This document shows positions 22,935-33,555 of a stretch of DNA of 64,000 bases, in pieces. Below the pieces are notes generated by a model. It worked only from the letters and a program-made list of their open reading frames with translations. It was not told where the DNA came from and searched no databases. Position 1 is the stretch's first letter. Each line of letters opens with the position of its first letter. Origin of the DNA: Marisimplicoccus sp038110465. GTDB lineage: Bacteria > Bacteroidota > Bacteroidia > Flavobacteriales > Flavobacteriaceae. The stretch spans positions 62,001-126,000 of the forward strand of contig JAYNJU010000002.1 of NCBI GenBank assembly GCA_038110465.1. The letters are read 5' to 3'. The position numbers were made by a program, and so were the translations under genes.

Positions 22935-25900
22935 ATGTCCATAATTAATTCTCTTTTAAAGGTTTTTCTTGGAGATAAATCTGGAAAAGATCTCAAAAAA
23001 CTCACCCCTATAGTTGAAGAAATAAATGAGCATTTCAATAATCTCTCTATTCTAAGTAACGATGATTTAAGAAATAAAACTAATAGTTTTAAAAAGATAA
23101 TTTCAGATAGAACTTTTGAATTAAAAAGTTCAATTGAAGAATTGAACAATAAAATATTATTAGAAAGCTCTAATAGTGAAAAAGAAAATTTATTTAGTCA
23201 AGTTGAATTAATAGAAAAAGAACTTATTCAAAAAAAATCAGAAATTTTGGATGATCTTTTACCTGAAGCTTTTGCCGTCATTAAAGAAACAGCAAAAAGA
23301 TTCTATGAAAATGAAGAAATTAAAGTTTCAGCCTCAGAATTTGATAAAGAATTAGGACAAAAAAAATCATATGTAAGTATAAATGGAAATATAGCAATTT
23401 GGAAGAACAAATGGGATGCTGCAGGGAAAAATGTTAAATGGGATATGATTCATTATGATGTACAGTTGATAGGTGGAATTGTTCTCCACCAAGGAAAAAT
23501 TGGGGAAATGCAAACTGGGGAAGGAAAAACTTTAGTGTCAACTCTACCTATTTATTTGAATGCACTTACTGGTGATGGAGTTCACTTGGTTACTGTAAAT
23601 GATTATTTAGCAAAAAGAGATAGCTCATGGATGGGACCAATTTTTGAATTTCATGGCCTAAGTGTTGACTGTATCGATAATCATAAACCGAATTCACCAG
23701 AGAGAAGAAAAGCATATAACGCTGATATAACTTATGGCACTAATAATGAGTTTGGATTTGATTATTTAAGAGATAATATGTCGCATTCATTAGATGATAT
23801 TGTTCAAAGAAGACATAATTATGCCATTATTGATGAAGTAGACTCTGTTTTAATTGATGATGCTAGAACACCATTAATCATATCAGGTCCAACTCAGGGC
23901 GGTGATAGACATGAATTTGATAATTTAAAACCTAAAATTCAAAGTCTTGTTTCTATGCAAAAAACTTATTTATCTAATATTCTTGCAGAAGCAAAGTCTT
24001 TAATAAATAGTTCTGAAATTGAAAAAGGTGGTTTTTTACTCTACAGAGTCTTTAGAGGGCTACCTAAAAACAAAGCTTTAATAAAATTTTTAAGTGAGGA
24101 GGGTGTGAAACAGATTCTTCAAAAAACTGAAAATTTTTACATGCAGGATAATAATAGGGAAATGCATCAAATTGATGAAGAGTTGTACTTTACTATTGAT
24201 GAAAAAAATAATCAAATTGAGCTAACTGAAAAAGGAATTGAGACATTATCAAAAGATCTAGATGATAAAGATTTTTTTGTTATGCCAAATATAGCTTCAG
24301 ATATAGCTTTAATAGAAAAAAAAGGCCTTAAACCAGAGGATGAAGCAAAGGAAAAGAATGATCTATTTAATGATTTTAATATTAAAAGTGAAAGAATACA
24401 CAGCATAAACCAATTACTTAAGGCATTTACATTATTTGAAAAAGATGTTGAATATGTAGTTGTAGAAAACAAAGTAATGATTGTAGATGAGCAAACAGGT
24501 AGAATCATGGATGGTAGGAGATATTCTGATGGACTTCACCAAGCTATAGAAGCTAAAGAAAATGTTAAAATTGAAGCTGCTACCCAAACTTTTGCGACAA
24601 TAACTCTTCAAAATTATTTTAGACTTTATTCTAAACTTTCTGGAATGACAGGAACTGCAGTTACTGAAGCAGGAGAATTCTGGGAGATATATAAATTAGA
24701 CGTTACAGAAATACCAACCAATAAACCTATTGCAAGGAAAGATCAGGATGACCTAATATATAAATCAAAAAGAGAAAAATATAATGCAATTATTGAGGAG
24801 GTAATTAATTTGAGAAATAATAAAAGGCCAGTATTGATAGGTACGACTTCAGTAGAGATATCTGAATTGTTAAGTAAAATGTTATCCAGGTCAAATATCA
24901 ATCATAATGTTCTAAATGCAAAGTTGCACAAGAAAGAAGCTGATATTGTTGCCGAAGCAGGTAATCCTGGAGTTGTAACAATAGCAACCAATATGGCAGG
25001 TAGAGGTACTGATATTAAATTAAGTAAAGAAGTAGTTGATTCTGGAGGTCTAGCTATTATTGGGACCGAAAGACATGACTCAAGAAGAGTTGATAGGCAA
25101 TTAAGAGGTAGATCTGGTAGACAAGGTGATCCTGGTAGCTCTCAATTTTATGTCTCATTTGAAGATAATTTAATGAGACTTTTTGGTCAAGACAGAGTTG
25201 CAAATGTTATGGATAGAATGGGGTTGAAAGATGGAGAAAACATTCAACATCCAATGGTAACCAAATCAATTGAAAGGGCACAAAAAAAAGTAGAAGAAAA
25301 TAACTTTGGAATAAGAAAAAGATTATTGGAGTACGATGATGTTATGAATTCTCAAAGAAATATTATTTACACACTAAGAAAGAATGCATTAAAGGGAGAA
25401 AGACTTCAAATTGATATATCTAATATCATGTTTGATACAATTCAAGAAATTGTTATTTCCAATAAGTCTTCAAATAATTTTAAAAACTTCGAATTTGAAT
25501 TAATTACAACATTCTCGATGACTTCTCCAATCTCCGAAGCTGATTTTATAGAAACCAGTGAAGATGTTTTGATAAACAAACTATTTGAAGAACTTAAAGT
25601 TTTTTATAAAAATAGAAAAGAGTTAAACAGGGTGATTGCTATGCCAGTAATCAAAAATGTTTTTGAAAATAAAAGTAATTCATTTAAAAGAATAGTAGTC
25701 CCTTTTACAGATGGGAAAAAAGTAATCAATATTGTTACTGATCTTGAAAAATCATATGAAAGTGAAGGCGAAAATTTATTAAATGATTTTGAAAAAAGCA
25801 TTTCATTAGCAATTATTGATGAGAAATGGAAAGACCATCTAAGAAAGATGGATGAATTAAAACAGTCTGTTCAACTAGCTGTTCATGAGCAGAAAGACCC

Positions 25901-26294
25901 TCTATTGATATATAAATTTGAAGCATATGAATTATTTAAATCTATGATTAGTATTTTAAATAAAGAGTTACTTTCATTTTTATTTAAATCTGGTCTTCCT
26001 AATAATCAAAGTAACATAAAAGATGCTTCTTCAAATTCATCAAACTCTAATAATTACAAAACATCAAAAGAAGAAAGCTTGAATAGTGATCAATTAGCTG
26101 AAAGAGCAAGAGAAATTGGTGCAAGTGCCAGTCAATCCTCTCAAAAAGTAGAAACTGTAACTAGAGAATTGCCTAAAATAGGAAGAAATGAGAAAATTGA
26201 AATTAAAAATATTTCTTCTGGAGAAACTAAGACAATAAAATTCAAGCAAGCTGAAATTTTACTTCAATCTGGAGAATGGGAGATTAAGTCTTAA
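22935..26294 (+). CDS. secA: Preprotein translocase ATPase SecA
   Basis: 1119 residues, the long Bacteroidetes form with inserted coiled regions near 55-105 and 320-400. Walker A is QTGEGKT (193-199), Walker B region IDEVDSVLIDDARTP, then the preprotein cross-linking domain, second motor domain (TNMAGRGTDIKL, RQLRGRSGRQGDPG) and helical scaffold. SecA drives secretory proteins through SecYEG. The C terminus lacks the cysteine zinc-binding tail and instead ends in a basic PKIGRNEKIEIKN segment, which is usual in this phylum. Confidence 0.97.
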   Translation: MSIINSLLKVFLGDKSGKDLKKLTPIVEEINEHFNNLSILSNDDLRNKTNSFKKIISDRTFELKSSIEELNNKILLESSNSEKENLFSQVELIEKELIQKKSEILDDLLPEAFAVIKETAKRFYENEEIKVSASEFDKELGQKKSYVSINGNIAIWKNKWDAAGKNVKWDMIHYDVQLIGGIVLHQGKIGEMQTGEGKTLVSTLPIYLNALTGDGVHLVTVNDYLAKRDSSWMGPIFEFHGLSVDCIDNHKPNSPERRKAYNADITYGTNNEFGFDYLRDNMSHSLDDIVQRRHNYAIIDEVDSVLIDDARTPLIISGPTQGGDRHEFDNLKPKIQSLVSMQKTYLSNILAEAKSLINSSEIEKGGFLLYRVFRGLPKNKALIKFLSEEGVKQILQKTENFYMQDNNREMHQIDEELYFTIDEKNNQIELTEKGIETLSKDLDDKDFFVMPNIASDIALIEKKGLKPEDEAKEKNDLFNDFNIKSERIHSINQLLKAFTLFEKDVEYVVVENKVMIVDEQTGRIMDGRRYSDGLHQAIEAKENVKIEAATQTFATITLQNYFRLYSKLSGMTGTAVTEAGEFWEIYKLDVTEIPTNKPIARKDQDDLIYKSKREKYNAIIEEVINLRNNKRPVLIGTTSVEISELLSKMLSRSNINHNVLNAKLHKKEADIVAEAGNPGVVTIATNMAGRGTDIKLSKEVVDSGGLAIIGTERHDSRRVDRQLRGRSGRQGDPGSSQFYVSFEDNLMRLFGQDRVANVMDRMGLKDGENIQHPMVTKSIERAQKKVEENNFGIRKRLLEYDDVMNSQRNIIYTLRKNALKGERLQIDISNIMFDTIQEIVISNKSSNNFKNFEFELITTFSMTSPISEADFIETSEDVLINKLFEELKVFYKNRKELNRVIAMPVIKNVFENKSNSFKRIVVPFTDGKKVINIVTDLEKSYESEGENLLNDFEKSISLAIIDEKWKDHLRKMDELKQSVQLAVHEQKDPLLIYKFEAYELFKSMISILNKELLSFLFKSGLPNNQSNIKDASSNSSNSNNYKTSKEESLNSDQLAERAREIGASASQSSQKVETVTRELPKIGRNEKIEIKNISSGETKTIKFKQAEILLQSGEWEIKS

Positions 26295-26315
26295 TTCCTA
26301 AATAGAGAATTTTAA

Positions 26316-26333
26316 ATTAATCTTAAGATTAAT
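26316..26333. promoter_or_regulatory. 18-bp perfect palindrome upstream of gltBD
   Basis: ATTAATCTTAAGATTAAT reads identically on both strands. The core AATCTTAAGATTAA recurs upstream of glnA at 48210-48223. It lies 121 bases before the gltB start; a TATTTTTT (26357-26364) lies 33 bp from its centre, and a perfect TACATTTG -7 element lies nearer the gene. Candidate operator for nitrogen assimilation. Confidence 0.45.
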
Positions 26334-26436
26334 AATAATTTAATATTTTTTAAAGCTATTTTTTAAGATATCAATAATTATAAAATTATAAAAGAGTCTT
26401 TTATATTTCATAATTTTTATGAATAATCCATAATTA

Positions 26437-26444
26437 TACATTTG
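26437..26444 (+). promoter_or_regulatory. Candidate -7 element of the gltBD promoter
   Basis: TACATTTG matches TAnnTTTG exactly and ends ten bases before the gltB ATG. No TTG is seen at the -33 position, so an activator may be needed or the true promoter lies further upstream. Confidence 0.4.
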
Positions 26445-26454
26445 TAAATATCGT

Positions 26455-29400
26455 ATGAAATTAAAAGACCAAGGACTTTATCTATCAGAATTTGAACATG
26501 ATAATTGTGGGGCAGGTTTTATATGCAGTCTAAACGGAGAGAGGACTAATTCTATTATCAGCAAAGCTTTAAATATTTTAACATGCTTAGAACATAGAGG
26601 AGCAGTTAGTTCAGATGGAAGGACAGGAGATGGTGCTGGTATCTTAATAGAAATACCTCATAATTTTTTTGTTAACGAATGTAATTTCAAATTACCAAAT
26701 CCTATAGAATATGCCGTTGGTATGGTTTTCCTTCCAAATAACATAAATCAATCAAATTATTGCATAGAAAAATTTGAGAATGAGTTGAAAAATCAAGATC
26801 TTGAAATTTTAGGGTGGAGAGATGTTCCAGTAAATTCAAAAGTTGTAGGAAGTATTGCTAGTAAAAGTCAACCTCTTATTAAGCAGGTATTTATAAAGCC
26901 AAAGAATTCTAATTTGAGTGAAAGATTATTTAATCTAAGATTATTTTTATCAAGAAAAATTACTGAAAATTTGATTTATGGATCTGAGTTATCTCAAAAA
27001 GACTTTTTTTATTTCTCTAGCTTAAGCACACGAACTATTATCTATAAAGGACTTTTAATACCTGAAGATATTGAAAGATTCTACAAAGACTTAATAAATC
27101 CTAATCTTGTAACAAAACTTGCACTTGTTCATCAAAGATTTTCTACAAATACATTCCCAACTTGGGATCTTGCTCAACCATTTAGATACATGTGTCATAA
27201 TGGTGAAATAAACACTTTTAAGGGTAACCTGAGTAGAATGAAAGCAAGAGAAGAACTTCTTTTTTCACCTGAGATACCTGAAGATGATTTGAAAAAAATT
27301 CTTCCAATAATTATTCCTAAAAAATCAGACTCTGCATCAATGGATATGGTAGTAGAACTTCTTTTAATGACAGGAAGGTCTTTGCCTGAGGCTATGATGA
27401 TGTTAGTTCCTGAAGCATGGGAAAAACATAATTTTATGGATGAAAGTAAAAAGGCATTTTATAAATATAATAGCTGTATTATGGAGCCTTGGGATGGTCC
27501 AGCTTCAATTCCTTTCACAGATGGTAAGTTTATAGGAGCTCTTTTAGATAGGAATGGCTTAAGACCCTCTAGATATACCGTTACTAAGGATGGATATGTA
27601 ATAATGTCTTCTGAGACGGGTGTTGTTGAATTAGAACCAGAAAATATATTATCTCATGGTAGACTCGAGCCAGGAAAAATATTTTTGGTAGATATGGAAC
27701 AAGGAAGAATTATTCAAGATGAAGAAATCAAAAATGAGATAGTATCCAAAAGACCATATAGTAAATGGGTTAAAAAAAATATTTTAAATCTTTCAGATAT
27801 TCCATATACTGGTAATAGAACTCCAGATGAAAAAATTAACTTAGAAACAAGGTTAAAGATCTTTGGATATACCAAGGAAGATTTTAACAGGTTAATAATT
27901 CCTATGAGTCTTAGTGGTAAAGAATCTATTGGATCTATGGGAACTGATACTCCACTTGCAGTATTATCGAAGAAGCCTCAACTAATCTATAATTATTTTA
28001 AGCAACTTTTTGCCCAAGTAACAAACCCTCCTCTTGATGGTATAAGAGAGGAAATTATTACTGACACTAGCCTTTCTTTAGGGAGAAACTATAATATTTT
28101 TGATATAATTGAAGAACATGCAATTAATCTAACAATAAAAAATCCTATTATCTCAAATGAGGATTTAGACAAAATTAAATATATAGATCATTTAAATTTT
28201 AAGTCTAGTTCAATTGAATGTTTATATGATTTTAAAAAAGGCCATAATGGAATTGAGGAAGCCTTGGATAAAATTGTGGAATTAATTGAAAAATATATAG
28301 ATAAGGGAACTAATATAATTATTTTAAGTGATCGTAATGTTTCTAAAAAAAAGGCACCAATTCCAATTTTACTTGCTTGTTCATATGTTCACCAAACTAT
28401 GATTTCTAAAAACAAAAGATCAAAGTTTGGAATAATTATTGAATCTGCAGAACCACGAGAGCCACATCATTTTTCTATGTTATTTGGATATGGTGCTAGC
28501 GCTATTAATCCTTATCTAGTTAATGAAATTATTAGTTATCACCATAAAATAGGATATATTGAGAATATTAGCTTAGATCAAGCCATTAAAAACTTCAATG
28601 AAGCTATAGCAATGGGAATATTAAAGGTTATGAACAAAATTGGTATATCAACACTTAATTCTTATAGAGGCTCACAAATTTTTGAAGCTTTAGGTTTGAA
28701 AACAAATTTCATAAATAAATATTTTAAAAATACACCTTCAAGAATAGAAGGGGTTGGATTATATGTTCTTGAAAAAGAAATAAGTCAAAGAGTTAACTAT
28801 GCCTTCAATTCTGATTCTAATTTTTCATCAATTAAGACTGGAGGAGATTATAGATGGCGAAGAGATGGAGAAAGTCATATGTTTAATCCTAAAACAATAT
28901 CCAAACTTCAAGATTCAGTAAGAAAAGAAAGTTTCTCATCGTTTAAAGAATATTCACAAATAATTGATAAACAAGAAGAACAACTTATGACAATTAGAGG
29001 TCTATTAAAGTTTGTTGATTATAATCCAATTCCTATTGAAGAAGTTGAACCATGGACTGAAATTGTAAAAAGGTTCAAAACTGGTGCAATGTCTTATGGC
29101 TCAATAAGTAAAGAGGCTCATGAAAATTTAGCAATAGCTATGAACAGAATTGGAGGTAAAAGTAATTCAGGTGAAGGTGGAGAGGACTCTGTAAGATTTA
29201 AAAAAGAAAGTAATGGAGATTCTAAAAACAGCTCTATTAAGCAGGTTGCTTCTGGTAGATTTGGAGTTAGTTCATTTTATCTAACCAATGCAAGTGAAAT
29301 TCAAATTAAGATGGCTCAGGGAGCAAAACCTGGCGAGGGGGGCCAACTTCCCGGACCAAAGGTCAACCCTTTGATTGCTAAAGTTAGAAACTCAACTCCT

Positions 29401-30960
29401 TATGTCGGCTTAATTTCTCCTCCTCCACATCATGATATATATTCTATCGAGGATCTTGCTCAATTAATATTTGATTTAAAAAATGCTAATAGAGAGGCTA
29501 GAATAAATGTTAAATTAGTTTCAGAGGTAGGAGTTGGAACAATAGCCGCAGGGGTAGCAAAGGCAAAGGCAGATGTGATTTTAATTTCAGGATATGATGG
29601 AGGCACTGGTGCTTCCCCGTTGACTTCACTAAGACATGCTGGGTTACCATGGGAACTTGGAATTGCTGAGGCACAACAAACTTTAGTTATGAATAACTTA
29701 AGGAACAGAGTAGTTTTAGAATGTGATGGACAACTTAAAACAGGTCGTGATGTGGCTATTGCATGTTTATTAGGAGCAGAGGAGTTTGGTTTTTCAACTG
29801 CGCCTTTAGTTGCATCTGGCTGCATTATGATGAGGGCTTGCCACCTCAATACTTGTCCTGTAGGAATAGCAACTCAAGATCCTGATTTAAGAAAAAATTT
29901 TAAAGGCACCCCAGAACATGTTATCAATTTCATGTACTTTATTGCTGAAGAATTAAGAGAAATTATGGCCAATCTTGGTTTTAGAACTATTGAGGAAATG
30001 GTGGGCCAGACTCAAAAGTTAAAAGCAAAAGAAGGTATTGAAGATTATAAAGTTAAAGGAATTAATCTTGAAAGAATTTTATATAAACCAATTTCTGATA
30101 AAGACACTAAAGTATGTAATACTTCTACACAAGAACATAATTTAGAAGGAGTCTTAGATTTCCAAATTTTAAAATCTTCTAAGCTTTCGATAAATAAAAA
30201 AATTAAATCTGAGTTTGAATTTAAAATAAAGAATACCGACAGAGCCGTTGGAGCAATAATAAGCAATGAGATTTCTAAAATACATGGAGAAGAAGCATTA
30301 CCAGATAAAACACTTAATTTGAAGTTTTATGGTTCAGCTGGTCAAAGTTTTGGAGCATTTGCTGTAAAAGGTTTGAATATGACGATTTTTGGAAATACTA
30401 ATGACTATTTTGGAAAAAGTTTGTCTGGTGCAACATTAAGCGTTAGAGTTCCTAAAAATTCAACATTTAAAGCCCATGAAAATATTATTATTGGAAATGT
30501 TGCATTATATGGTGCCATAAGTGGTAATGCTTTTATAAATGGTATTGCAGGTGAAAGATTTTGTGTTAGGAATTCAGGTGCTAATGCTGTTGTTGAGGGT
30601 ATTGGAGATCATGGATGTGAATATATGACGGGTGGTAACGTAGTAGTTTTAGGTAAAATTGGAAGAAATTTTGGTGCAGGAATGAGTGGAGGTGTTGCAT
30701 ATATCTATAAGTGTAATGACTTTTCAAATAATAACTTCAACATGCAAATGATTAATCTTGAAAAATTAAATAATCAAGATGAAGATTTTACTTTAGAATT
30801 GATACAAAAACATTTTTCGCATACCAACAGTAATATTGCTGAAAATATTATTCAAAATTGGGATAAGGAAAAACTAAACTTTATTAAGGTAATGCCCGAA
30901 GATTATAAGCTTGCCCTTGAAAGATTAGCATCTGAAAAAATTAATCAATTAGTTAAGTAA
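26455..30960 (+). CDS. gltB: Glutamate synthase, large subunit
   Basis: 1501 residues. Domains in order: N-terminal nucleophile glutaminase beginning at Cys18 (DNCGAGF) after a 17-residue propeptide, central domain, FMN-binding synthase domain (about 830-1220) with GEGGQLPGPKV and the 3Fe-4S cysteines in CIMMRACHLNTCPVG, and the beta-helix C-terminal domain (GSAGQSFGAF, GNVALYGA). It transfers the amide of glutamine to 2-oxoglutarate. It pairs with gltD one base downstream. With glnA at 48.5 kb this gives a full GS-GOGAT route. Confidence 0.98.
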   Translation: MKLKDQGLYLSEFEHDNCGAGFICSLNGERTNSIISKALNILTCLEHRGAVSSDGRTGDGAGILIEIPHNFFVNECNFKLPNPIEYAVGMVFLPNNINQSNYCIEKFENELKNQDLEILGWRDVPVNSKVVGSIASKSQPLIKQVFIKPKNSNLSERLFNLRLFLSRKITENLIYGSELSQKDFFYFSSLSTRTIIYKGLLIPEDIERFYKDLINPNLVTKLALVHQRFSTNTFPTWDLAQPFRYMCHNGEINTFKGNLSRMKAREELLFSPEIPEDDLKKILPIIIPKKSDSASMDMVVELLLMTGRSLPEAMMMLVPEAWEKHNFMDESKKAFYKYNSCIMEPWDGPASIPFTDGKFIGALLDRNGLRPSRYTVTKDGYVIMSSETGVVELEPENILSHGRLEPGKIFLVDMEQGRIIQDEEIKNEIVSKRPYSKWVKKNILNLSDIPYTGNRTPDEKINLETRLKIFGYTKEDFNRLIIPMSLSGKESIGSMGTDTPLAVLSKKPQLIYNYFKQLFAQVTNPPLDGIREEIITDTSLSLGRNYNIFDIIEEHAINLTIKNPIISNEDLDKIKYIDHLNFKSSSIECLYDFKKGHNGIEEALDKIVELIEKYIDKGTNIIILSDRNVSKKKAPIPILLACSYVHQTMISKNKRSKFGIIIESAEPREPHHFSMLFGYGASAINPYLVNEIISYHHKIGYIENISLDQAIKNFNEAIAMGILKVMNKIGISTLNSYRGSQIFEALGLKTNFINKYFKNTPSRIEGVGLYVLEKEISQRVNYAFNSDSNFSSIKTGGDYRWRRDGESHMFNPKTISKLQDSVRKESFSSFKEYSQIIDKQEEQLMTIRGLLKFVDYNPIPIEEVEPWTEIVKRFKTGAMSYGSISKEAHENLAIAMNRIGGKSNSGEGGEDSVRFKKESNGDSKNSSIKQVASGRFGVSSFYLTNASEIQIKMAQGAKPGEGGQLPGPKVNPLIAKVRNSTPYVGLISPPPHHDIYSIEDLAQLIFDLKNANREARINVKLVSEVGVGTIAAGVAKAKADVILISGYDGGTGASPLTSLRHAGLPWELGIAEAQQTLVMNNLRNRVVLECDGQLKTGRDVAIACLLGAEEFGFSTAPLVASGCIMMRACHLNTCPVGIATQDPDLRKNFKGTPEHVINFMYFIAEELREIMANLGFRTIEEMVGQTQKLKAKEGIEDYKVKGINLERILYKPISDKDTKVCNTSTQEHNLEGVLDFQILKSSKLSINKKIKSEFEFKIKNTDRAVGAIISNEISKIHGEEALPDKTLNLKFYGSAGQSFGAFAVKGLNMTIFGNTNDYFGKSLSGATLSVRVPKNSTFKAHENIIIGNVALYGAISGNAFINGIAGERFCVRNSGANAVVEGIGDHGCEYMTGGNVVVLGKIGRNFGAGMSGGVAYIYKCNDFSNNNFNMQMINLEKLNNQDEDFTLELIQKHFSHTNSNIAENIIQNWDKEKLNFIKVMPEDYKLALERLASEKINQLVK

Positions 30961-32411
30961 TGGGAAAAATCAAAGGTTTTAAAGAATTTGATAGAAGAGA
31001 GGAAAAATATATTTCAGTTAATAAAAGATTAAAGAATTATAATGAGTTTACCATTACTCCAAATGAAAAAGAACTAAATAATCAGGCTTCCAGATGCATG
31101 GATTGTGGAGTTCCTTTTTGTCATAGTGGATGTCCATTAGGAAACTTAATTCCCGATTTTAATGATTTTGTATATAAAAATAAATGGAAAGAAGCTTTAG
31201 AAATACTACATTCTACAAATAATTTCCCTGAATTTACTGGAAGGTTATGCCCTGCTCCATGTGAATCTTCATGTGTTCTTGGAATTATAGAATCTCCTGT
31301 ATCAATAGAAATGATTGAAAAAAATATTGTTGAAAGAGGTTTTAAAGAAAACTGGATAGTTCCAAAATTACCTCATAAAAAAACAGATAAAAAAATTGCA
31401 ATTATTGGATCAGGACCTGCTGGATTAGCAGCTGCACAGCAATTGAACTCAGTAGGTCATAGTGTTACTGTTTTTGAAAGAGATAATAAGATAGGAGGTT
31501 TATTAAGATATGGTATTCCAGATTTCAAATTAGAAAAAAAAATCATAGATAGAAGATTAAATATTTTAGTCAAAGAGGGTATCACATTTAAATGCAACAC
31601 AAATATTGGCAAAGATATTACAATACAGGAGCTTGAGAAAAACTTTGATGCTATCTTACTTTGTATTGGAGCATCAAGAAAAAGAAGTCTTGATATTCCA
31701 GGAAATAATATTTTTGGAGTGGAACAGGCAATGGATTTTTTAACTCATAACAATAAATATGTAGATAATCAAATAGATAAACATTTAGATAGATTTAATG
31801 CTAAAGGAAAAAATGTAATAGTAATAGGAGGAGGTGATACTGGTTCAGATTGCATAGGAACATCTAATAGACATGGAGCTAAAAGTATAGTAAACTTTGA
31901 ACTTGCACCAAAACCACCAATTAACAGAAGTAATGAGAACCCATGGCCACATTGGCCATTCACATTAAAAACATCTTCCTCACACGAAGAGGGTGTTGAA
32001 AGAAAATGGAGTATTCTAACTAAAAGATTTATAGCTGATTCAAAAAATAATTTATGTGGTCTAGAGACTGTTAATGTAGAAATTGATCATGAAAAGAAAA
32101 AAATTATTGAAATTCCTAATTCTTTAAAGACTTGGAATTGTGATCTAGCGATTCTAGCATTAGGTTTTACAGGACCTGAAAATATTATCCCAAATAATTC
32201 AAATCTTGAAATTAATTCAAAAGGAAATATTAAATCTAATTTTAGTTTTCAAACAAAAAAAAATAATATTTTTACTGCAGGTGATTGTAGAAGAGGACAA
32301 TCCTTAATTGTTTGGGCTATTTCAGAAGGTAGAGAAGCTGCATATCATATTGATAAATATTTAATGGGAAGCTCTGATCTTCCTCAAAAAAGTATAACAG
32401 GAGACCTTTAG
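30960..32411 (+). CDS. gltD: Glutamate synthase, small subunit
   Basis: 483 residues. The N terminus carries the cysteine clusters for 4Fe-4S centres (CMDCGVPFCHSGCPLGN and CPAPCESSC); two dinucleotide folds follow, FAD site IIGSGPAGLAAA and NADPH site VIGGGDTGSDC, with GDCRRGQSL near the C terminus. It supplies electrons from NADPH to GltB. The start overlaps the last base of the gltB stop, so the two are translationally coupled. Confidence 0.97.
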   Translation: MGKIKGFKEFDRREEKYISVNKRLKNYNEFTITPNEKELNNQASRCMDCGVPFCHSGCPLGNLIPDFNDFVYKNKWKEALEILHSTNNFPEFTGRLCPAPCESSCVLGIIESPVSIEMIEKNIVERGFKENWIVPKLPHKKTDKKIAIIGSGPAGLAAAQQLNSVGHSVTVFERDNKIGGLLRYGIPDFKLEKKIIDRRLNILVKEGITFKCNTNIGKDITIQELEKNFDAILLCIGASRKRSLDIPGNNIFGVEQAMDFLTHNNKYVDNQIDKHLDRFNAKGKNVIVIGGGDTGSDCIGTSNRHGAKSIVNFELAPKPPINRSNENPWPHWPFTLKTSSSHEEGVERKWSILTKRFIADSKNNLCGLETVNVEIDHEKKKIIEIPNSLKTWNCDLAILALGFTGPENIIPNNSNLEINSKGNIKSNFSFQTKKNNIFTAGDCRRGQSLIVWAISEGREAAYHIDKYLMGSSDLPQKSITGDL

Positions 32412-32433
32412 TTCAATTGCCTAATTTTATGGC

Positions 32434-33555
32434 ATGAATTCTAAAAAGGTTAAATTTCTTATAGTTTCTAGTGCATATCCCTACAGAGGAGGAATTTCAG
32501 ATTCAACTCATTCATTTTGCAATGAATTAGTAAAGTCAGGAAATGAAATTGAAGTTTGGACTTACAAACTTTTATATCCAACTATTTTATTCCCAGGGAA
32601 AACTCAGTTTAGTAAAGTTAAATACGCTCAGAATTTTCATATTAAAAGAGTAATTAATACTTTAAATCCTTTTAATTGGATTTATTTAACAAAAGAAATA
32701 AATAGATTAAATCCTAAATATATTGTTTTAAGGTATTGGTCTCCAATTCTATCTTTTCCTTATTTCTTTATGACTTTATTTATAAAAAGAAATATTACAG
32801 TAATTGGATTAATAGATAATTGGAAAAATCACGAAAAACTACCTTTAGAATTTATTTTTAGAAAACTAATAGAAAATTCCTGTAATAGGTTTATTACTTT
32901 TTCTGAAAACGTAAGCAATCATATAAGAAGTGAATCAAATAAAAAAGTTAACACATTATTTCACCCAATAAATAATAATCTACCAAATATTAAAGAGAGT
33001 AAAACAGCTAAAAAAGATCTTCAACTTGATGATACAAAATATATTTCATTTATTGGTTTAATTAGAAAATATAAAGGTTTAAAAACTTTTATTGAATCAA
33101 TAAGTTATCTAAAGGAGGATAATTTAAGATTTATAATTGCGGGTGAATTTTATGACTCAAAAAAAGAATATGATGAGCTAATAAATAAATTTAATTTAAG
33201 TGATAGAATTATAGTAAAAGATCAATTCTTGAGTTTAGATGAATTAAGAGACTTAATATGTGCTAGTGAATTAATTATTCAACCCTATTTAAAAGCAAGT
33301 CAAAGTGGGATTATACCTCTAGCATATAATTACAATACTCCATTGATTGTCTCAAATATTAATGGGTTAAAAGAAATTATATCAAATGATGGATCAGGGT
33401 TAATTTTTGAATCTACTCCAAAAAATCTTGCAGAAGCTATTATAAATGCTTTAGATAAAGAAAAATATCAATATCTATTAAATAACATTATGGATAAGAA
33501 AAAAAACTATACTTGGTCAACTTTTGTAGAAAGATTTAATAAAGAGTTGATATAG
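32434..33555 (+). CDS. Glycosyltransferase, GT-B fold (GT4/GT1 family)
   Basis: 373 residues. The N-terminal half starts with SAYPYRGGISDSTHSF, an acceptor-binding glycine loop; the C-terminal half has the donor site FIGLIRKYKGLKTFIE, IIVKDQFLSLDEL and the tail QPYLKASQSGIIPLAYNYN with the following Gly-rich loop. No signal peptide; one or two hydrophobic patches suggest membrane association. Sugar and acceptor cannot be inferred. The last 39 bases overlap the end of the converging PAP2 gene. Confidence 0.85.
   Translation: MNSKKVKFLIVSSAYPYRGGISDSTHSFCNELVKSGNEIEVWTYKLLYPTILFPGKTQFSKVKYAQNFHIKRVINTLNPFNWIYLTKEINRLNPKYIVLRYWSPILSFPYFFMTLFIKRNITVIGLIDNWKNHEKLPLEFIFRKLIENSCNRFITFSENVSNHIRSESNKKVNTLFHPINNNLPNIKESKTAKKDLQLDDTKYISFIGLIRKYKGLKTFIESISYLKEDNLRFIIAGEFYDSKKEYDELINKFNLSDRIIVKDQFLSLDELRDLICASELIIQPYLKASQSGIIPLAYNYNTPLIVSNINGLKEIISNDGSGLIFESTPKNLAEAIINALDKEKYQYLLNNIMDKKKNYTWSTFVERFNKELI

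Noticed and set aside
26316..26333. The gltB palindrome as a secA terminator
   Set aside because: The stem is almost only A-T pairs and has no loop or T tail; a second copy upstream of glnA makes a protein-binding site more likely.
29460..29849. A 129-codon antisense frame inside gltB
   Set aside because: Fully contained in a highly conserved enzyme gene on the other strand; no start context or family match. The same holds for the antisense frames in secA, recQ, the amidohydrolase and the oxidoreductases.
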